Origin: Adiantum capillus-veneris
Lineage: Eukaryota > Streptophyta > Polypodiopsida > Polypodiales > Pteridaceae
Direction: 5' to 3'
NCBI GenBank assembly: GCA_014529385.2
Contig: CM043945.1
Span: 143,662,741 to 143,726,740 of the forward strand
DNA length: 64,000 nt
Below the pieces are notes generated by a model that did not search any database, was not told where the DNA came from, and saw nothing but the letters and a program-made list of their open reading frames with translations. The position numbers and the translations under genes were made by a program. This document shows positions 21,517-35,326 of the stretch, in pieces (position 1 is the stretch's first letter; each line of letters opens with the position of its first letter).

Positions 21517-22918
21517 TTCCTGATTTTTGAAATTTTACCCTCTTTTGTTTACCATAAACACAATCTTCACAGAACTCTAAGTCCACTTCTTTCAAACCTG
21601 GTAGAAGCTTCTTTGTTTGAAGGATTTGCATTCCTTTGGCACTCATATGCCCAAGTCGATAGTGCCACACCGCACTGTCAACTTCTGTAGTTGCTGCACA
21701 AGCTGAAGGTTGCGTGCTAACAGCACACAAGTAAAGTGTACTGACTTTTTCACCCTTGGCAACCACCAAAGATCCCTTTGAGATCTTCCACCGTTTGTTT
21801 CCGAATGCAATGTTGTGACCTTCATCGTCCAATTGTCCTGTAGAGATCAAATTTTTGCGAAGAGAAGGAACATGCCTAACATCTTTCAGCTTCCATTCAT
21901 TTCCGTTAGCAGTTTTGATAGAAACTGTACCTTTGCCGACAATCTCACAAGCTTCATCATCTCCCAAGTATACATACCCAAAATTACCTTTGGTGTAGTC
22001 TTGGAAATGTTGCTTGTGTGGTGTCGCATGGAATGAAGCCCCGGAATCTACTATCCAGGAATTAGACACATTGTCTAATGAGAGAATTAGAGCATCTTGC
22101 TCTACTTTACCTGCCACATTGGCCTCCGATGTTGGCTTGTTGTCTTGAGACTCTGTCTCCTTCTTCTTCTTGGACCAGCAATCCTTCTTGACGTGGCCCT
22201 TCTTGCCGCAGTTCCAACATTCAAGAACTGACTTTGTTCGTGATTTGCTCCGTCTTGAGCGATCACGACCCTTTTGGTTTTTGAACCTCTCCTTAGACCT
22301 TCCTCTTGTTTCCACTGATAGTGCAGCACTTGATGATTCTCCTGTGCTTCTCCTTCGCATTTCCTCGCTTAGAAGAACACCCACAACATCATCAAACTTA
22401 AGAGTATTTGTGCCAGAGATAGAATTACTTACAGCCATCACAAGCCTGTCCCAACTATCCGGTAGAGATGATAGTATAAGGAGAGCTCGCACTTCGTCAT
22501 CGAAATTGATTTTCACTGATCGAAGTTGACTTATGTTTGTGTTAAAGTCATTTAGGTGTTCTGCAACTGAACCATTCTCTGCCATCTTTAGATTGAACAA
22601 GCGCTTCATAAGAAATACCTTATTGGATGCCGATGGTTTCTCGTAGAAGTCGTCAAGTGACTTCATCAAGTCCTCCGTGGTCTTCATCTCCGAAACATTG
22701 AAGGCCACCGTTGACGCCAAGCTTAACCGGATTGTTCCCAGTGCCTTTCGATCAAGGACAATTCATGCTTCATCTGCCATTGTTGCGGGCTTCTTCGCAA
22801 GACCGCCTAGTGGCAAATAGAGGTCCTTCTGGTAGAGATAGTCTTCAATCTGCATCTTCCAATGTTGGTAGTTTTTGCCGTTGAACTTCTCAATCTTGAG
22901 CTTCCCCTCCTCCGCCAT
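21491..22918 (-). pseudogene. K2 gag, zinc knuckle, protease and pre-integrase region
   Basis: Starts at ATG 22918-22916, 70 bp after the primer site, with EGKLKIEKFNGKNYQHWKMQ. A TGA at 22765-22763 replaces a Trp codon that K3 still has (ADEPWIVLD), so only the part after it (22720-21491) is open. It then holds the capsid helices, a canonical zinc knuckle CWNCGKKGHVKKDC, protease active site IVDSGASFHATP, then AVWHYRLGHMSAKGMQIL and CEDCVYGK. The frame ends by a frameshift at the overlap with pol. Confidence 0.93.
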
Positions 22919-22975
22919 AACTCCCATTCAATTCAAGGAATCCTTTCCTTGAGATAATTTAGCTACGAGCAAACC

Positions 22976-22989
22976 TTGCTCTGATACCA
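22976..22989 (-). other. K2 primer binding site
   Basis: The minus strand reads CTGGTATCAGAGCAAGG just after the 5' LTR, fully matching the initiator Met-tRNA type site. Confidence 0.93.
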
Positions 22990-22991
22990 GT

Positions 22992-23796
22992 TGTTAGGAA
23001 ATAAGACGTAGCTAAATAGATAATTGAGTAGATTACTTAATGGAGAGAGACAAATTTATATACACGAGATTATAGTGTAGAGAGAGAGAGAGAGAGAGAG
23101 TACACACGATATACATGGTTCACCCAATGTGGACTACGTCCACGGGAAAGCAGCCACTCAATGGCTTTGGTACTTCAAAACAAGAAGTAGTTTACAAAGG
23201 GATTATACCCTTAATGGAGCTCCCGCCTTGCTTCACTCTCACCACCTCACACTCACCTTGTTGCATCAACTTCACACTATGAAATGTGTGTAGAAATGGC
23301 CTCCTTTTATAGGCCAAAAGGGCTGCCCTCTCTTATGAGAGACAGCCATGTGTAGCCGCCCTTGTGCGAATAAGTCCAAATCGGACCCTCCAATCCGCCC
23401 ATGTGTGGCCGCCCTTGAGAAGACAAGTCCGCTTTTGAATTCGGCCACCGGCCATTGACTTCCGACCACCGGCCACCGGCCATTGACTTCCGACCACCAG
23501 CCATTGGCCATTGACTACCGGCCACCGGCCAACCGACCGGTTGTTTTCCGACCACTTTCCGACCGCCGACCGGCCATAATATTCCGGCGAAAAGGAATAT
23601 TCCGGCGAAAAAAAGTCTCGGGGGCCTCCGCCCCCGAGGCCTTTAAAGTTGCCCCTGATTCTTGTCCGTGAAAATTTTGGTTTCCGGTGAGTGATTTTCC
23701 TTCACGCACGATGGCTTCTCCTCATAATGGGGGCCTTACAAATGTGCACTTTTACCACAGAAAATTACAAGGGTAAATCAGGCTCCATACTTAACA
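22992..23796 (-). repeat. K2 5' LTR, 805 bp
   Basis: Partner of 18207-18975. It carries two extra tandem duplications, a GGCC-rich unit of about 28 bp near 23465-23500 and a unit of about 17 bp (AATATTCCGGCGAAAA) near 23577-23610, and a shorter GA tract. TATA block at 23315-23298 on the minus strand. Confidence 0.95.
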
Positions 23797-23801
23797 TTGG
23801 C
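23797..23801. other. K2 target-site duplication, right (TTGGC)
   Basis: Identical to 18202-18206. Confidence 0.95.
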
Positions 23802-24711
23802 CACCCAGGGTTTGTAGCCTGGTTAAGCCGTTATAGACTTTGCTTAGATGAAGGGCTCGTGAGCTATAGATGCAAAAATCATCTATGAAAACCCGTATTG
23901 ATGTTCCAAAGTAGGGTTGGAAAACAAATGTCACATAGCGTTGAAATGTGGCTGGGGCGTTGGTGAGGCCAAATGGCATCACTCTGTAAGCAAAACATCC
24001 CCAAGGTGTGATGAAGGTTGTCTTCTTCTGATCCTCCTCCGCAATGCTAATTTGGAAGTATCCTGAGTAGCCATCGCATACTGTGTAGCGTTCGTGACCT
24101 GCCACTTCATTGAGTATTTCATCCTGGAATGGGAGGGGAAAATGGTCCCTCTTCATGGCTGCGTTGAGAGGTTTATAATCCACACAGACTCTCCATTTAC
24201 CATTTTTTTTTGGTGTGACTACTACTGGGGAGACCCATTCTGAGTCTTCGACAGGGTAGATGAAACCTGCTTGTAGCAAACTCCTTACTTCTTTAAGAAA
24301 TTCCTCTTGTTGGATTACTCCAAGTCTTTTGAGCTTCTGTACAACGGGTTTACTGCCTTCCTTGAGCTTTATGTGGTGTTGCACTACTGTAATTCCTGTG
24401 ATCTTATCATAGCCATCAATGAACAAAGTAGTGAAGTTGCCTAACATGGAGACATACTCCTTCCTTTCTTCATTGCTTAACTCATTTGAGAGCATTTTTT
24501 GTAGCTTACCTGCATCCTCCAATGACTGCTTACCTGATGGTCCCTCTTGGTTTGCTGAGGTTGCTTCAAATTGTGTTAATCTGTTTGGGTCTTTAAGAAT
24601 GACTCCCATTACTTCGATGCTACTGTCACTCCCGTTGGTGGTGGTTGTGTCTTCTCCTGAGGTAGACAAGGAGTCGCTGGTGGACTCGTCTTCTGAAGCC
24701 TCCAAGATCAT
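23802..24711 (-). pseudogene. H reverse transcriptase, palm and fingers
   Basis: About 300 residues before K2 cuts in. An acidic and Ser-rich lead-in (SEDESTSDSLSTSGED) follows the protease, then an RT fold with WVSPVVVTPKKNGKWRVCVD, CDGYSGYFQISIA, TTFITPWGCFAYRV, MPFGLTNAPATFQRYV and the active-site box VFIDDFCIYSSR. The frame reads through to the insertion point and resumes at 18201. It would copy element RNA into DNA; K2 disrupts it. Confidence 0.93.
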
Positions 24712-24738
24712 ATTGCGCTACTTTCCAGTCCTCATGTC

Positions 24739-25194
24739 TTAGAATATGGACTTCCCTTTAGCATCCTTCATCTGGATCATCCCGGTGCTCCAATCTTGTT
24801 TGGCTTCCATGGCCATAAGCCAAGGCCTTCCAAGAATGATGGGGTAGTCCTCCCCTTTGTGTGGCATGACGAAGATGTCTACTTCCACTTCCGTATTGAA
24901 TGCTTTTACTTTGACCGCATTTACAATGCCTACGCGTTTCACTCTTACATTGTTTGCCATCTTGGCTCGGCAGGGTGCCGGCCTACTTACCTCTAGACCT
25001 AGGTGGTGCATCATCTTCTCACTCATGACGCATATTTGCGCGCCACCATCTATGTAGATGTTTGAAATCCGCTGTCCTTTGATGTGAGCGTCCATGGTTG
25101 GCAAGATGTCATCGAGATCCCTCCCAGAGATAGCCCCAGCTATCCGTGGTTTTGATTTCCTGGTAATTACCATTTTCGTCCATTGCCTCCTCAT
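24739..25194 (-). pseudogene. H aspartic protease
   Basis: A 151-residue frame. Asp49 in IYIDGGAQICVMSEK is the catalytic residue, in DGGA form rather than DTGA/DSGA, followed by VDIFVMPHKG and DYPIILGRPWLMAMEAKQDW. This would cut the polyprotein. It ends in a stop at 24739-24741, a short gap before the RT frame. It has the same layout as the T1 protease, whose Asp is lost. Confidence 0.9.
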
Positions 25195-26490
25195 TCTGGG
25201 TGCAAGGTGGAGTAATTGGGGCCAAGTATCTTCGGGCCCTGCATTAACACATCCTGAACTAAATCATAGGGTTGTGCTTCCTCACCTAGTGAGAAGTCTA
25301 CGATGTCTATCTTCCGCCACGGTTTAGCTGCTTGCTTGCTAGACTCGGCTTTCCCTTTCATCTTCTCTTCTTTTTGAGATTCCTCCTCATGCCTCACACG
25401 ATTCACTCCCATAGCATCCACTTCTTTTACCTTCGCTTTTCCTTTGTGCTTCTCTTGAGCTGACTCTTCTACCTTCGCCTTCCCTTTAGCCTCTAAGCTA
25501 ATGACACGCACCGCTTGGTTCACCGCAGGTGGTGGGGGTAGTGGCGGAATGAGAGGTTGGGGTGGTGGTTTCTATTGTATAGGTGGTCGCAGGATTTGGA
25601 TTGCTGGGATTGGTCCTGGCTGCCTTGGTGGTGGTCTTACTCTTGGCGGAGAGATCTGATTCTGTCTCCCCCCTCTGTTGAAATTTTGCCTTCTTGGGTG
25701 TGGACAGTAGTACATTCCATGGCCGTCTTCCCCGCAGTTGTAACAGTGGTATTCTGGGTTCTGCCTTCGTTGTCCTCTTCCTTGTTCTGGATTTCTGCCA
25801 GATGCATTCTTGCTGCACCAGATGCACAGATAAACTCTCTAGTTGGGTGGTGATGCGACTCAGCAGGTCTTGTTGTTCCTCTGTTGTCTCCTGTGGTTGG
25901 ACTCTATGATTGGTTGTTGTAGCCACTGGGGTTGGTCGGGCCGATCTTGTTTCCTCTGACTTGTTTACTCTTGCTTGCATGCGCAGCTTCTTGTCTTTAA
26001 GGCGAGCTACTTCAACTGCCAACTCATATGTTCCAGGAAACCTTTCCTTCACCTTCTCTCTAAGCGACGACCATAGACCAACAATGAAACGGTCCTTCTT
26101 CAAGAAATTAGGCGCTCCTTCGCCTTCCTCCAGTGTGGCAACCCACCTCTCCCATAAGTCCACAAACTTTGACTCGTAGGTGGCGTACTCCAGCAGGCCT
26201 GCCTGCTTTAATTCTGTCAATAGCTGCCATAGCTTCTCCTAGGTTGTGCCTCCACCAAACCTCTTTACAAAAGCAGCCCTTAACACATCCCATGCATTCT
26301 TGGTAGCCTGGGGCAATGCATTATACCAGGACTTGGCCTCTACTTTCATCAGTAGAGGAAACATTCTGAGTCGTGAAGCGTCATCATCTTTGTTGGAGAC
26401 GACACAAGCAATGTCAAAATCGTCCAAAAAATCAGTGGTGAGATCCTCACCCTTCTTTCCACTGAACGTGGGGAAAGAAACACTTGCCAT
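25191..26490 (-). pseudogene. H gag (capsid and zinc knuckle)
   Basis: Starts at ATG 26490-26488 (ASVSFPTFSGKKGEDLTTDF) and contains the retrotransposon gag helices (KSWYNALPQ, AAFVKRFGG, YESKFVDLWERW, VGLWSSLREKVKERFPG). A TAG at 26241-26239 and a frameshift near 25820 break it. In the shifted frame there is a canonical zinc knuckle, CYNCGEDGHGMYYC, near 25745, then a Pro-rich stretch with one stop and a Lys/Glu-rich tail (25523-25191) that runs to the protease. It packages element RNA. Confidence 0.88.
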
Positions 26491-27830
26491 GGTGGTGACT
26501 CGGAAAATTACAAACCTTTTTTTTAAAAAACATCAACAGCAACGGCTCATAGCGGCTTTACAAGGGCGAACAGATAGGCTAAAACAGGATAAAAATAGAG
26601 ACATTAAAGGAATGATGGTAATCTAGTATGGGGAGAATGATAGGGTTCGGGGAATTGAGGATTTCTCCTAGTACTGTCGCACCGAATAGGTAAACAATCT
26701 TCTGTTGGTAGAAGACTTTTCTATCTACATAGATATTCACATGCATATGCTGCAGGAATCTGAACGGGAATGCCGTCGGCCCGTTTTCCATCATGCACAA
26801 AGGGTGAAATACTTACTTATACTCTTACCATGCCAGTGTTGATGAGTCGGCACATCCACAAGAGGTCGTCACCTTTCATGGGCTCTACCCTTCCTTCGTT
26901 GCTTAGCACGTACGGGGTGATGGCGAGCGTCTGACCACTCCCAGTCTCTTGGCTAACAGCAATTGTAGGTAATTTCCGTAATTGGCGTGTTGCATGAATT
27001 CTACTCCATTCAGCTGCAGCTAATCTCCAGCCCACTGGGTCTCTCCCGTGGTAGAGAGCTTCTTCAGGATAAGTTGTACAAGGAGGGGAGGAAGGTCCTC
27101 CACTCCCTTCCCAAAACAGCGAGAGCAGTAGCCGAACCACTCTTCTCTAGGACATGGGAATATTCTCACCACTTCTTCTTCTGGATTGTCGAAGTGGATT
27201 GGTAGCACTCGCATGCGTCGTGAAAATCGGTAGGCGACCTTCCGCCGCTTAGCTTCGGATGACTTCTTCTTTGACAAAGTGGGTACAACCCGGCTCTCTG
27301 AGCTTGAAGCACTTGCTTGGCCAGATGCTTCTCCCTTCGGGATCATGTGTTTCCAGGCTAGCCTATCTTCTTCTTGCCCTTGGCTCGAGCAGCCCCTTTA
27401 GGCCACTTTGGGGTTTTATCTTTGACTGCAGTTTCTTTGGGGAAAAAAAGGCCTCACCGTCTGCTTTCCTTCCTTGATGTGAATGACCTCCTTGCGATGA
27501 ATGTCAATGTAGAAGACTTCAGCCCTTCCACTGCCTTCATTGCTGGCACTCATCGACCGTGTGCCTTGGTTGACAACAGTGATGGCACCTCACCAATCTC
27601 CCACCTGATGCTTTCGATTTATAGTTAGAACGAGCGACACGAGATGGAGAATTTACCTCTTGAATGTTGATGACACTGCAGCCTGGTAGTAGCACCTCAA
27701 TGAAGGCGGCTAGGGCCTCCTTCGTCTCTTCTTCTTCCGTCCTCCAGTTAGAAAATTCCTTTAGCCACTCGTCCATGATTGATAGTGGGCGTCACTTTCA
27801 GCATTGTAAACTGAAGGGTCTTAGAAAAGC
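26491..27830 (-). pseudogene. H pre-gag ORF1 relic, function unknown
   Basis: Between the primer site and gag lies about 1.3 kb with broken frames in the same direction. The first starts at ATG 27776 (MDEWLKEFSNWRTEEEE, 79 residues), then 27346-27020 (108 residues with SEAKRRKVAYRFSRRMRVLP and EEWFGYCSRCFGKGVEDLPP), then 27140-26817 (AAAEWSRIHATRQLRKLP). These look like one frameshifted protein. Ogre elements are known to carry an ORF1 of unknown role at this place. No known domain was recognised; the assignment rests on position. Confidence 0.6.
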
Positions 27831-27850
27831 CCTCCTCGGTGGGGGCACCA
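27831..27850 (-). other. H primer binding site candidate
   Basis: The minus strand reads TGGTGCCCCCACCGAGGAGG two bases after the 5' LTR. It starts with TGG as needed to pair with a tRNA CCA end; which tRNA is not decided. Confidence 0.65.
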
Positions 27851-27852
27851 AA

Positions 27853-30094
<2,242 letters not shown>

Positions 30095-30098
30095 GTGT
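30095..30098. other. H target-site duplication, right (GTGT)
   Basis: Matches 13331-13334. Confidence 0.6.
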
Positions 30099-30425
30099 AC
30101 CCAATGTTATTTCTTTTTACTAACTCAAACAGACTTGTTTTGGAAGGATTAAGCTCTCACAAGATTGATAAAAACTCATATGACAACACCATTAACGGCC
30201 AATTGAAGTCAAGTCCCACTTTGGCTAACCATTAGCAACTTGTGGCTTTTAGGGTGTCATTTTTAAGTAAGTTAATTGTTATTCAAGATATTTTGCTTGG
30301 TGGTGTGCATCTAGTCTTTTTTTTTCCCACAATGAGTAGCCCGCTGCTGACCCCGCCCACCTCACGAACCCATTATCCCCAACGCCTTTGGTGAAGCCAT
30401 CTTTGGTGAACCCGATGCAAATTTG
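30099..30425. other. Spacer without recognisable feature
   Basis: AT-rich sequence after element H. No gene, repeat or LTR boundary was seen. Confidence 0.5.
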
Positions 30426-31475
30426 AGATGGGGTGGGAAAATATTGAAGAGAAGGATGCCTATAGCACAAGAGGTAGCGATGCAACAATTTGCTTCTTGC
30501 ATGCAACAACAACAGACTGCACAAAATTAATTTAATTTTCATGAGTGGATTTGGAAAGTTAGATAAGTAGTGTCAAAAAAATTGCAACGGTTCAAAGGTA
30601 GAGATGTTTCAAATTTTGCCAAATTTATGAACAATCTTTGGAAGATAATGGGATTGATGATCATGAAGCAATTGAAGGGTTTTACTTAATTGTAGTGTAT
30701 GAGCTTAAGGATCAAATTGGAGAGATAAAGATTGCACAAGGAGCAAACTCATAGAATTTTAAAAAGGCATTAGAAGAGGATTATTTCCTTGAAGTTTCTC
30801 AGAGGGTAACTAAGCAGAGTTTTATGACGTTGATCCAACACAAAAATAATGACTACTACAAGAATTTGAAAATAAATTTGTGCAGTTATCTATGGGAGAG
30901 CAAAGGTCATTGAAACCGAAATGTGTAGAGCTATTTGTCTAAGCTACTGATCCACAAATTCAAAAGAGCTTGGTGCAACCACTTGAAGATTTGATAGGTG
31001 AATTGGGCTTAACATCTGATTGGAAACTAGTCTTTGAAGCACTCAACATGATTTTGAAGCATCAGATGAGGGTGATAAGTTGATTGTTGTCGATCCCATG
31101 GAGACAACATACGAGAAAATTAAAGATAAGTTAGTCTCTAGGAAAGAGAAATAAAGAAGAGCTGGTTCTTAATGAGCTCATCAAAGGTATACAAGAATTA
31201 AAATTTAATTTAAAATCTTTTAGGCTTGAAGGGGTAAGCACAAAGGGTTCCACTTCAGAGCCTAGGCAACGACCTCCATGCAAGGATTGGTATGACCACT
31301 ACATGCGGTGTGATAGTAAACACCATGAACGCAAAGACTATGAGGATTTTGATGAGGCTTAGAGGACAAATGTGGTTTTTGGAGAGACAAGAAGATGCAT
31401 CTCAGGGCAATAGGTGAGCCGCTTCGCTTGAATTATGGAAGGGGTGGTATGAAAAAGCTAGTGGAGGAGATACAA
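30426..31475 (+). pseudogene. Decayed gag of an F-type Ty3/gypsy element
   Basis: No frame is open for long, but pieces across frames fit the gag that goes with F-type pol: DDHEAIEGFYLIVVYELKDQ (about 30658-30715), LEEDYFLEVSQRVTKQSFM (about 30770-30830), an ELFVQATDPQIQKSLVQ-like stretch (about 30930-30980) and ELGLTSDWKLVFEALNMIL (about 31003-31060). A degenerate zinc knuckle lies at 31277-31345 (C-X8-CDSKHHERKDY, last Cys changed to Tyr). It is on the opposite strand to the F pol fragment at 40.6-43.3 kb. Family assignment is from recalled family resemblance and moderately sure. Confidence 0.6.
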
Positions 31476-32115
31476 TATAATGTATTAGAGAGTTTTTGCA
31501 CAATTTAGTATACCACAAGGTCCAACATATCAAGTAGAATACCCATATCAAATTTGGTGAAATTTGGGTCACAAAAGTTAGACTTAAGTTAGATTCTTGA
31601 AAAGTGAGTCTATAGTCTCACTAAACAGTTGGTAACTTGGACTAATCTTGTTCAAACTCAGTGAAACTTGTTGAGAGACTACAACAAGGTGTCTATATGG
31701 AAAAACAAATCTAAAAAGTGAGAAAACTGGGAAAAGTAAATAATTTGATTATTTACTTTTGAGCCCTAGAGACAAGATTTTGAATTTTTGAGCTTGTCTA
31801 GTGCTAGAGCAACATAATACAAGGTCACTGTTCAAGTTTGGATTCCATCGAATCCAAATTATTACATGATTACTTAGTGTCTAGGTTGGAGATTAGTTCT
31901 TTAGCTCTTTACAAGGATAAAATTTGGAAGTCTCAATTTCCGATTCACTTAGCTCAAATTGGAGTGATAAACACAGAACATTTACAATAGTTAGCAAGAA
32001 TTGTACAGTCTTTGAGAGAAAACAGCTAACTTGGTTAAAATTGACACAGGAACCAGGTTGCAAAGCAAAGAATTAGGAGCTTGACAGGAGGTGAATTCAA
32101 GTCAAGTGGAAAAAA
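31476..32115. other. Region before element G gag; possible LTR or leader
   Basis: AT-rich with no open frame of note. Position suggests the leader and 5' LTR of G, but no paired copy was found near 40.5 kb, so no boundaries are given. Confidence 0.35.
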
Positions 32116-32336
32116 TGGATAACAATCCAATCCGTAGGTAAGTACTGTATCTAGGGCTTAACAAGTCTATATCAAACCTTAAATCTGGTCATACACTAGC
32201 AAATCAGGGCATACTTAGAGAGACCACTAGTAGGGTATTCATTGAAGAGAGCGTGAATCAAGGAGATGAATTGGGAAATATCTTTGAAGAAGTCCCAAAC
32301 ACTTAGTCCGACTCAACATTTGAAATTTCTTCCTAT

Positions 32337-32993
32337 TTGACTCAATCAGGAACTGGAACAATAGTGCGGTATAAGCACATACTCACCTTTTATAAGACAA
32401 ATATCCGTGGAGCTCAGGTTTACCTAGATCCTAATGAAGAGTATGCCATTTGCATTGATGACCATGACACAAATTTTGAAGAGGAAATAAGAGCAAACAA
32501 ACAAACAAATAAGAGCTTCAAGCAAGTGCTAAGAGTAGAACACATATTTGATTTTCACACTCAATTTGAGGGATTTGGAATGACTTTAGAAGGAAAATCT
32601 TTGACATGGTTCCAAAACATTCCACATAGGGCAATCATGGATTTCAATATATTAGCTAAGAGATTTGTAGCTGCATGTTCCAAAACTGGGATCAAACATA
32701 ACACGATAGCTCAAATCTATAGCTTCAAACAAAAACATGGTGAGTCTGTTAGGGATTGTGAAACTAGGATGAAGCAATACATTGCAAGATGCCAAGAATT
32801 AGAAATACCAGGAGAAGAAAGATTAGTGTCATTGTTTCTAGATGGATTGCTCAATAAAGAAATTCATGCTATACTGCATAGCAAGAAGCATACGACCCTA
32901 GAAGAGTGCGTATCACATGCTATTGAATTGGAGATAATTGTTATATTTTCAATGAAGGAGATGTCCCTAATAATACTCAAAGTAAGAAAATAG
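32337..32993 (+). pseudogene. G gag capsid region
   Basis: A 218-residue frame with the retrotransposon gag signature: FEGFGMTLEGKSLTWFQNI, then FNILAKRFVAACSKTG, HGESVRDCETRMKQYIARC and FLDGLLNKEIHAIL. This is the particle-forming domain. Upstream the frame is broken by stops near 32305; an ATG at 32116 (MDNNPIR) may be the original start. The last 20 residues are likely frame-shifted. Confidence 0.82.
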
Positions 32994-33013
32994 CGTCCAC
33001 AAAACCAACACAA

Positions 33014-33790
33014 GTGGGAATAGCTGTTGCGGCACCACTTACAACCATAGAAGACATGCTCAAAAGGATGAAAAAAATGATGAGTAATATGCAAAAAGCT
33101 CCTATGAGACTACCTGGGCAAGGGATACCTCAACAAGGACAATCAATTAGGTCAAAAAAATGGTGTGCTATTGAGGGTAAATGGATAAACCATGAGACCA
33201 ATGAGTACTATTATCGACCAAAATATGATGGAAATGTTCAAAAATATGCTTATGAAACCACAAGGACAACCCATAATAGATATCATCCTAGTATGTCCCT
33301 AGTACAAAGACCACCAATGGGTATGGAAAGACCACAACGAGTGTTGTGTCAACAACCTCCATTTCTTGGACATAATGTAGTGCATTCATTCAGAAGGAGT
33401 CATAGATGAACAAGCACTAGTGCATGTTACACCTTATGTTGAGCCTAGTCCATCTACAATAATGGTAGAAGGAGAGTGGTATAATTCACATCCACCTTCA
33501 ATGGAAGAGCCTCTAACTTATGCTACACCAGAGCTTACACCGATGTACTTTGTAGCTAATCAAGGTGTTAGACCTCCAATGGTAGGACCCATGATTAAGC
33601 CAAAGACTTAAAACTGCCATAATTGTGGTGCAGATGATCATTGGAAAAATGAATTTCCAAAACTTGACAAGAACATTAATCCAGTTGAAGCGTTTTGTAC
33701 ACAATGCTTCAAGAAGGGTGGGAATTTCCATGAAGACTGTCCAAAAAATCTGTTAAACAAAGGAAAAGCACTGGTGAATATAGTTTAAGT
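33014..33790 (+). pseudogene. G gag nucleocapsid region with two zinc knuckles
   Basis: Frames 33014-33409 and 33420-33611 carry a coiled N-terminal part (MLKRMKKMMSNMQK), a Gln/Pro-rich stretch and then, past a stop at 33609-33611, two zinc knuckles: CHNCGADDHWKNEF (fourth Cys lost) and CTQCFKKGGNFHEDC (irregular spacing). E1 and E2 gag have a similar pair at the corresponding place. RNA binding is the expected role. Confidence 0.75.
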
Positions 33791-34255
33791 GATACCTAAT
33801 AGCTCTTCAAAAAGTGAACCTATTGTTCCAATCAAGGTGATCACTAGAGCCCAAGCTAAGAAAAAGAAACATAACTCCTTTGATGAATTAGAGAATACTA
33901 AAAATTCATCACCAAAGACCAAGAAAAAAAGACATCAAAGATCATATGAGATGAGAAAAGAGAAACAAAAGGAAGAAATTGAGGGAAAATCCAAAAATCT
34001 ATTCCAAGAAAAAATGAAAGAAACTAAGAGTGAAATCAAGGAAACCACAATAAAATTTGGAGAATCAATTTTGGTAGACAAATTTTTGAGCCAATCAATG
34101 CAACCTTGGAAGATTTCCAAGCATGACTTAAAGCATATCAAAATATGGAAAATAAATAGAAAAACTATCCTTCTCCAGATATGGAAGCAGCTAAGCTTGA
34201 AGCTTATCAAAATTTGGTAAGAATTATTCAAGAGATGCTAGAGAAATAGTACCCA
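33789..34255 (+). pseudogene. G Lys-rich linker between gag and protease
   Basis: A 143-residue frame rich in Lys, Glu and Ser (KTKKKRHQRSYEMRKEKQKEE). No domain is recognised. E1 and E2 have a comparable charged linker before protease, so it is probably a polyprotein spacer. Confidence 0.55.
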
Positions 34256-34920
34256 AGCTTGAGAGTATAGAAAACTTGAGGAGCTTGTGGTAGAAACCAA
34301 TAAAGAGAAATCCAAAGTGGTGGTAGAACCCCACCTTGAAACTAAAGAGCCAGAACTGATAGTTCCTGACAATGAAGATGCTTTAAATGGAATTATGTTT
34401 ATGGAGGAAAACTGGTCAGGACATTTATGGAAAAAGTGAGAGAGATTAATGATGGGAGCATAATTTTGAAGTCAGCTCCTATAGAGAAAGACTGGTTAGA
34501 AAATTTACTTCATGATATGGACATGGATATACAATCTTTGTATGGGGATTACGGCTATAAAGCCTTAGGAATTTCTACGCCTTGACTCTAAAAACACTAC
34601 CCTCTTACTTAGGAGACAACGAAGATGAGTCCATAATGTGCAAAACCACTCAGGTAAAAAGAGTGGAACATACCCTAGAGGTAGAGAACATCCATTAAAT
34701 CATGTCAACACCCATTCAATGTACTCTTACCTTGGGAGAAATGTTAAAAATCAAACCATTTTTATGGACTGATTTATAGAAAACTCTAGAGAAGGTGGGG
34801 ATAACATGGCTAATCACAAAAAAACTGGGTAAATTGAAACATAAATTAGATAACAAGGAATTAGATTCATCCCTATGAACAAAGTCGGAGAATACTATGA
34901 GGGGGAAGAAGGGAACACAA
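34256..34920 (+). other. Degenerate stretch between gag linker and protease of G
   Basis: No frame of more than about 60 codons is open. Short Glu-rich pieces in all three plus frames suggest decayed polyprotein. Confidence 0.4.
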
Positions 34921-35326
34921 TCATTTGGTGAGATCTAATGATGTAGAAACCATGGAAATATTGGACAATGGGGCATGCATAGCCATAGCCACAAAAGCAG
35001 TATGAGAATCATGGGGAAAACCGGCCATTAGACAAACTTGAATGAAATTACAATTGGTAGATGGACACATAGAAAAACCCCTAGGACTGTTTAAAAAAAT
35101 GATAGCTAGTTCCTGTGAAGTTGCTTATCAACATACTTTTGCGATAGTGGACTTTGAAAAGAAACTTAATTATGAAATCATCTTGGGAAGGCCATTCATG
35201 CGGCAAGTACATCTCATTCAAGATTGGGGAAACAATTACCTGTACTTGAAGCAAGTGGGATCAGTCACAAGGGTTAATTTGAAAGATCACACTTATAGAG
35301 ATGTAATGAAAACACCCATTCAGTAA
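34921..35326 (+). pseudogene. G aspartic protease
   Basis: Across two stops the frame reads METMEILDNGACIAIATK (catalytic Asp in a DNGA box), SWGKPAIRQT, then VDGHIEKPLGLFKK, HTFAIVDFEKKLNYEIILG and RPFMRQVHLIQDWGNNYLYL. E1 and E2 have the same pattern (ILDGGAGVSIVTK, then EMILG-RPFMREAQMVHDW). It would process the polyprotein; stops near 35006 and 35040 inactivate it. Confidence 0.85.

Larger units (their letters stand above)
18207..23796 (-). mobile_element. K2: nearly intact Ty1/copia retrotransposon
   Basis: Complete structure on the minus strand: 5' LTR (23796-22992), primer site, gag, protease, integrase, RT, RNase H, polypurine tract, 3' LTR (18975-18207), flanked by a perfect five-base duplication inside the H RT gene. 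Coding damage visible is one TGA in gag (22765-22763) and one frameshift in an A-rich stretch near 21500. The LTRs differ mainly by repeat-length changes, so the insertion is young. K3 at 44334 is a second copy of the same family. Confidence 0.95.

Noticed and set aside
31476..32115. 5' LTR of element G
   Set aside because: No second copy at the 3' side, and no clear TG/CA ends or primer site.
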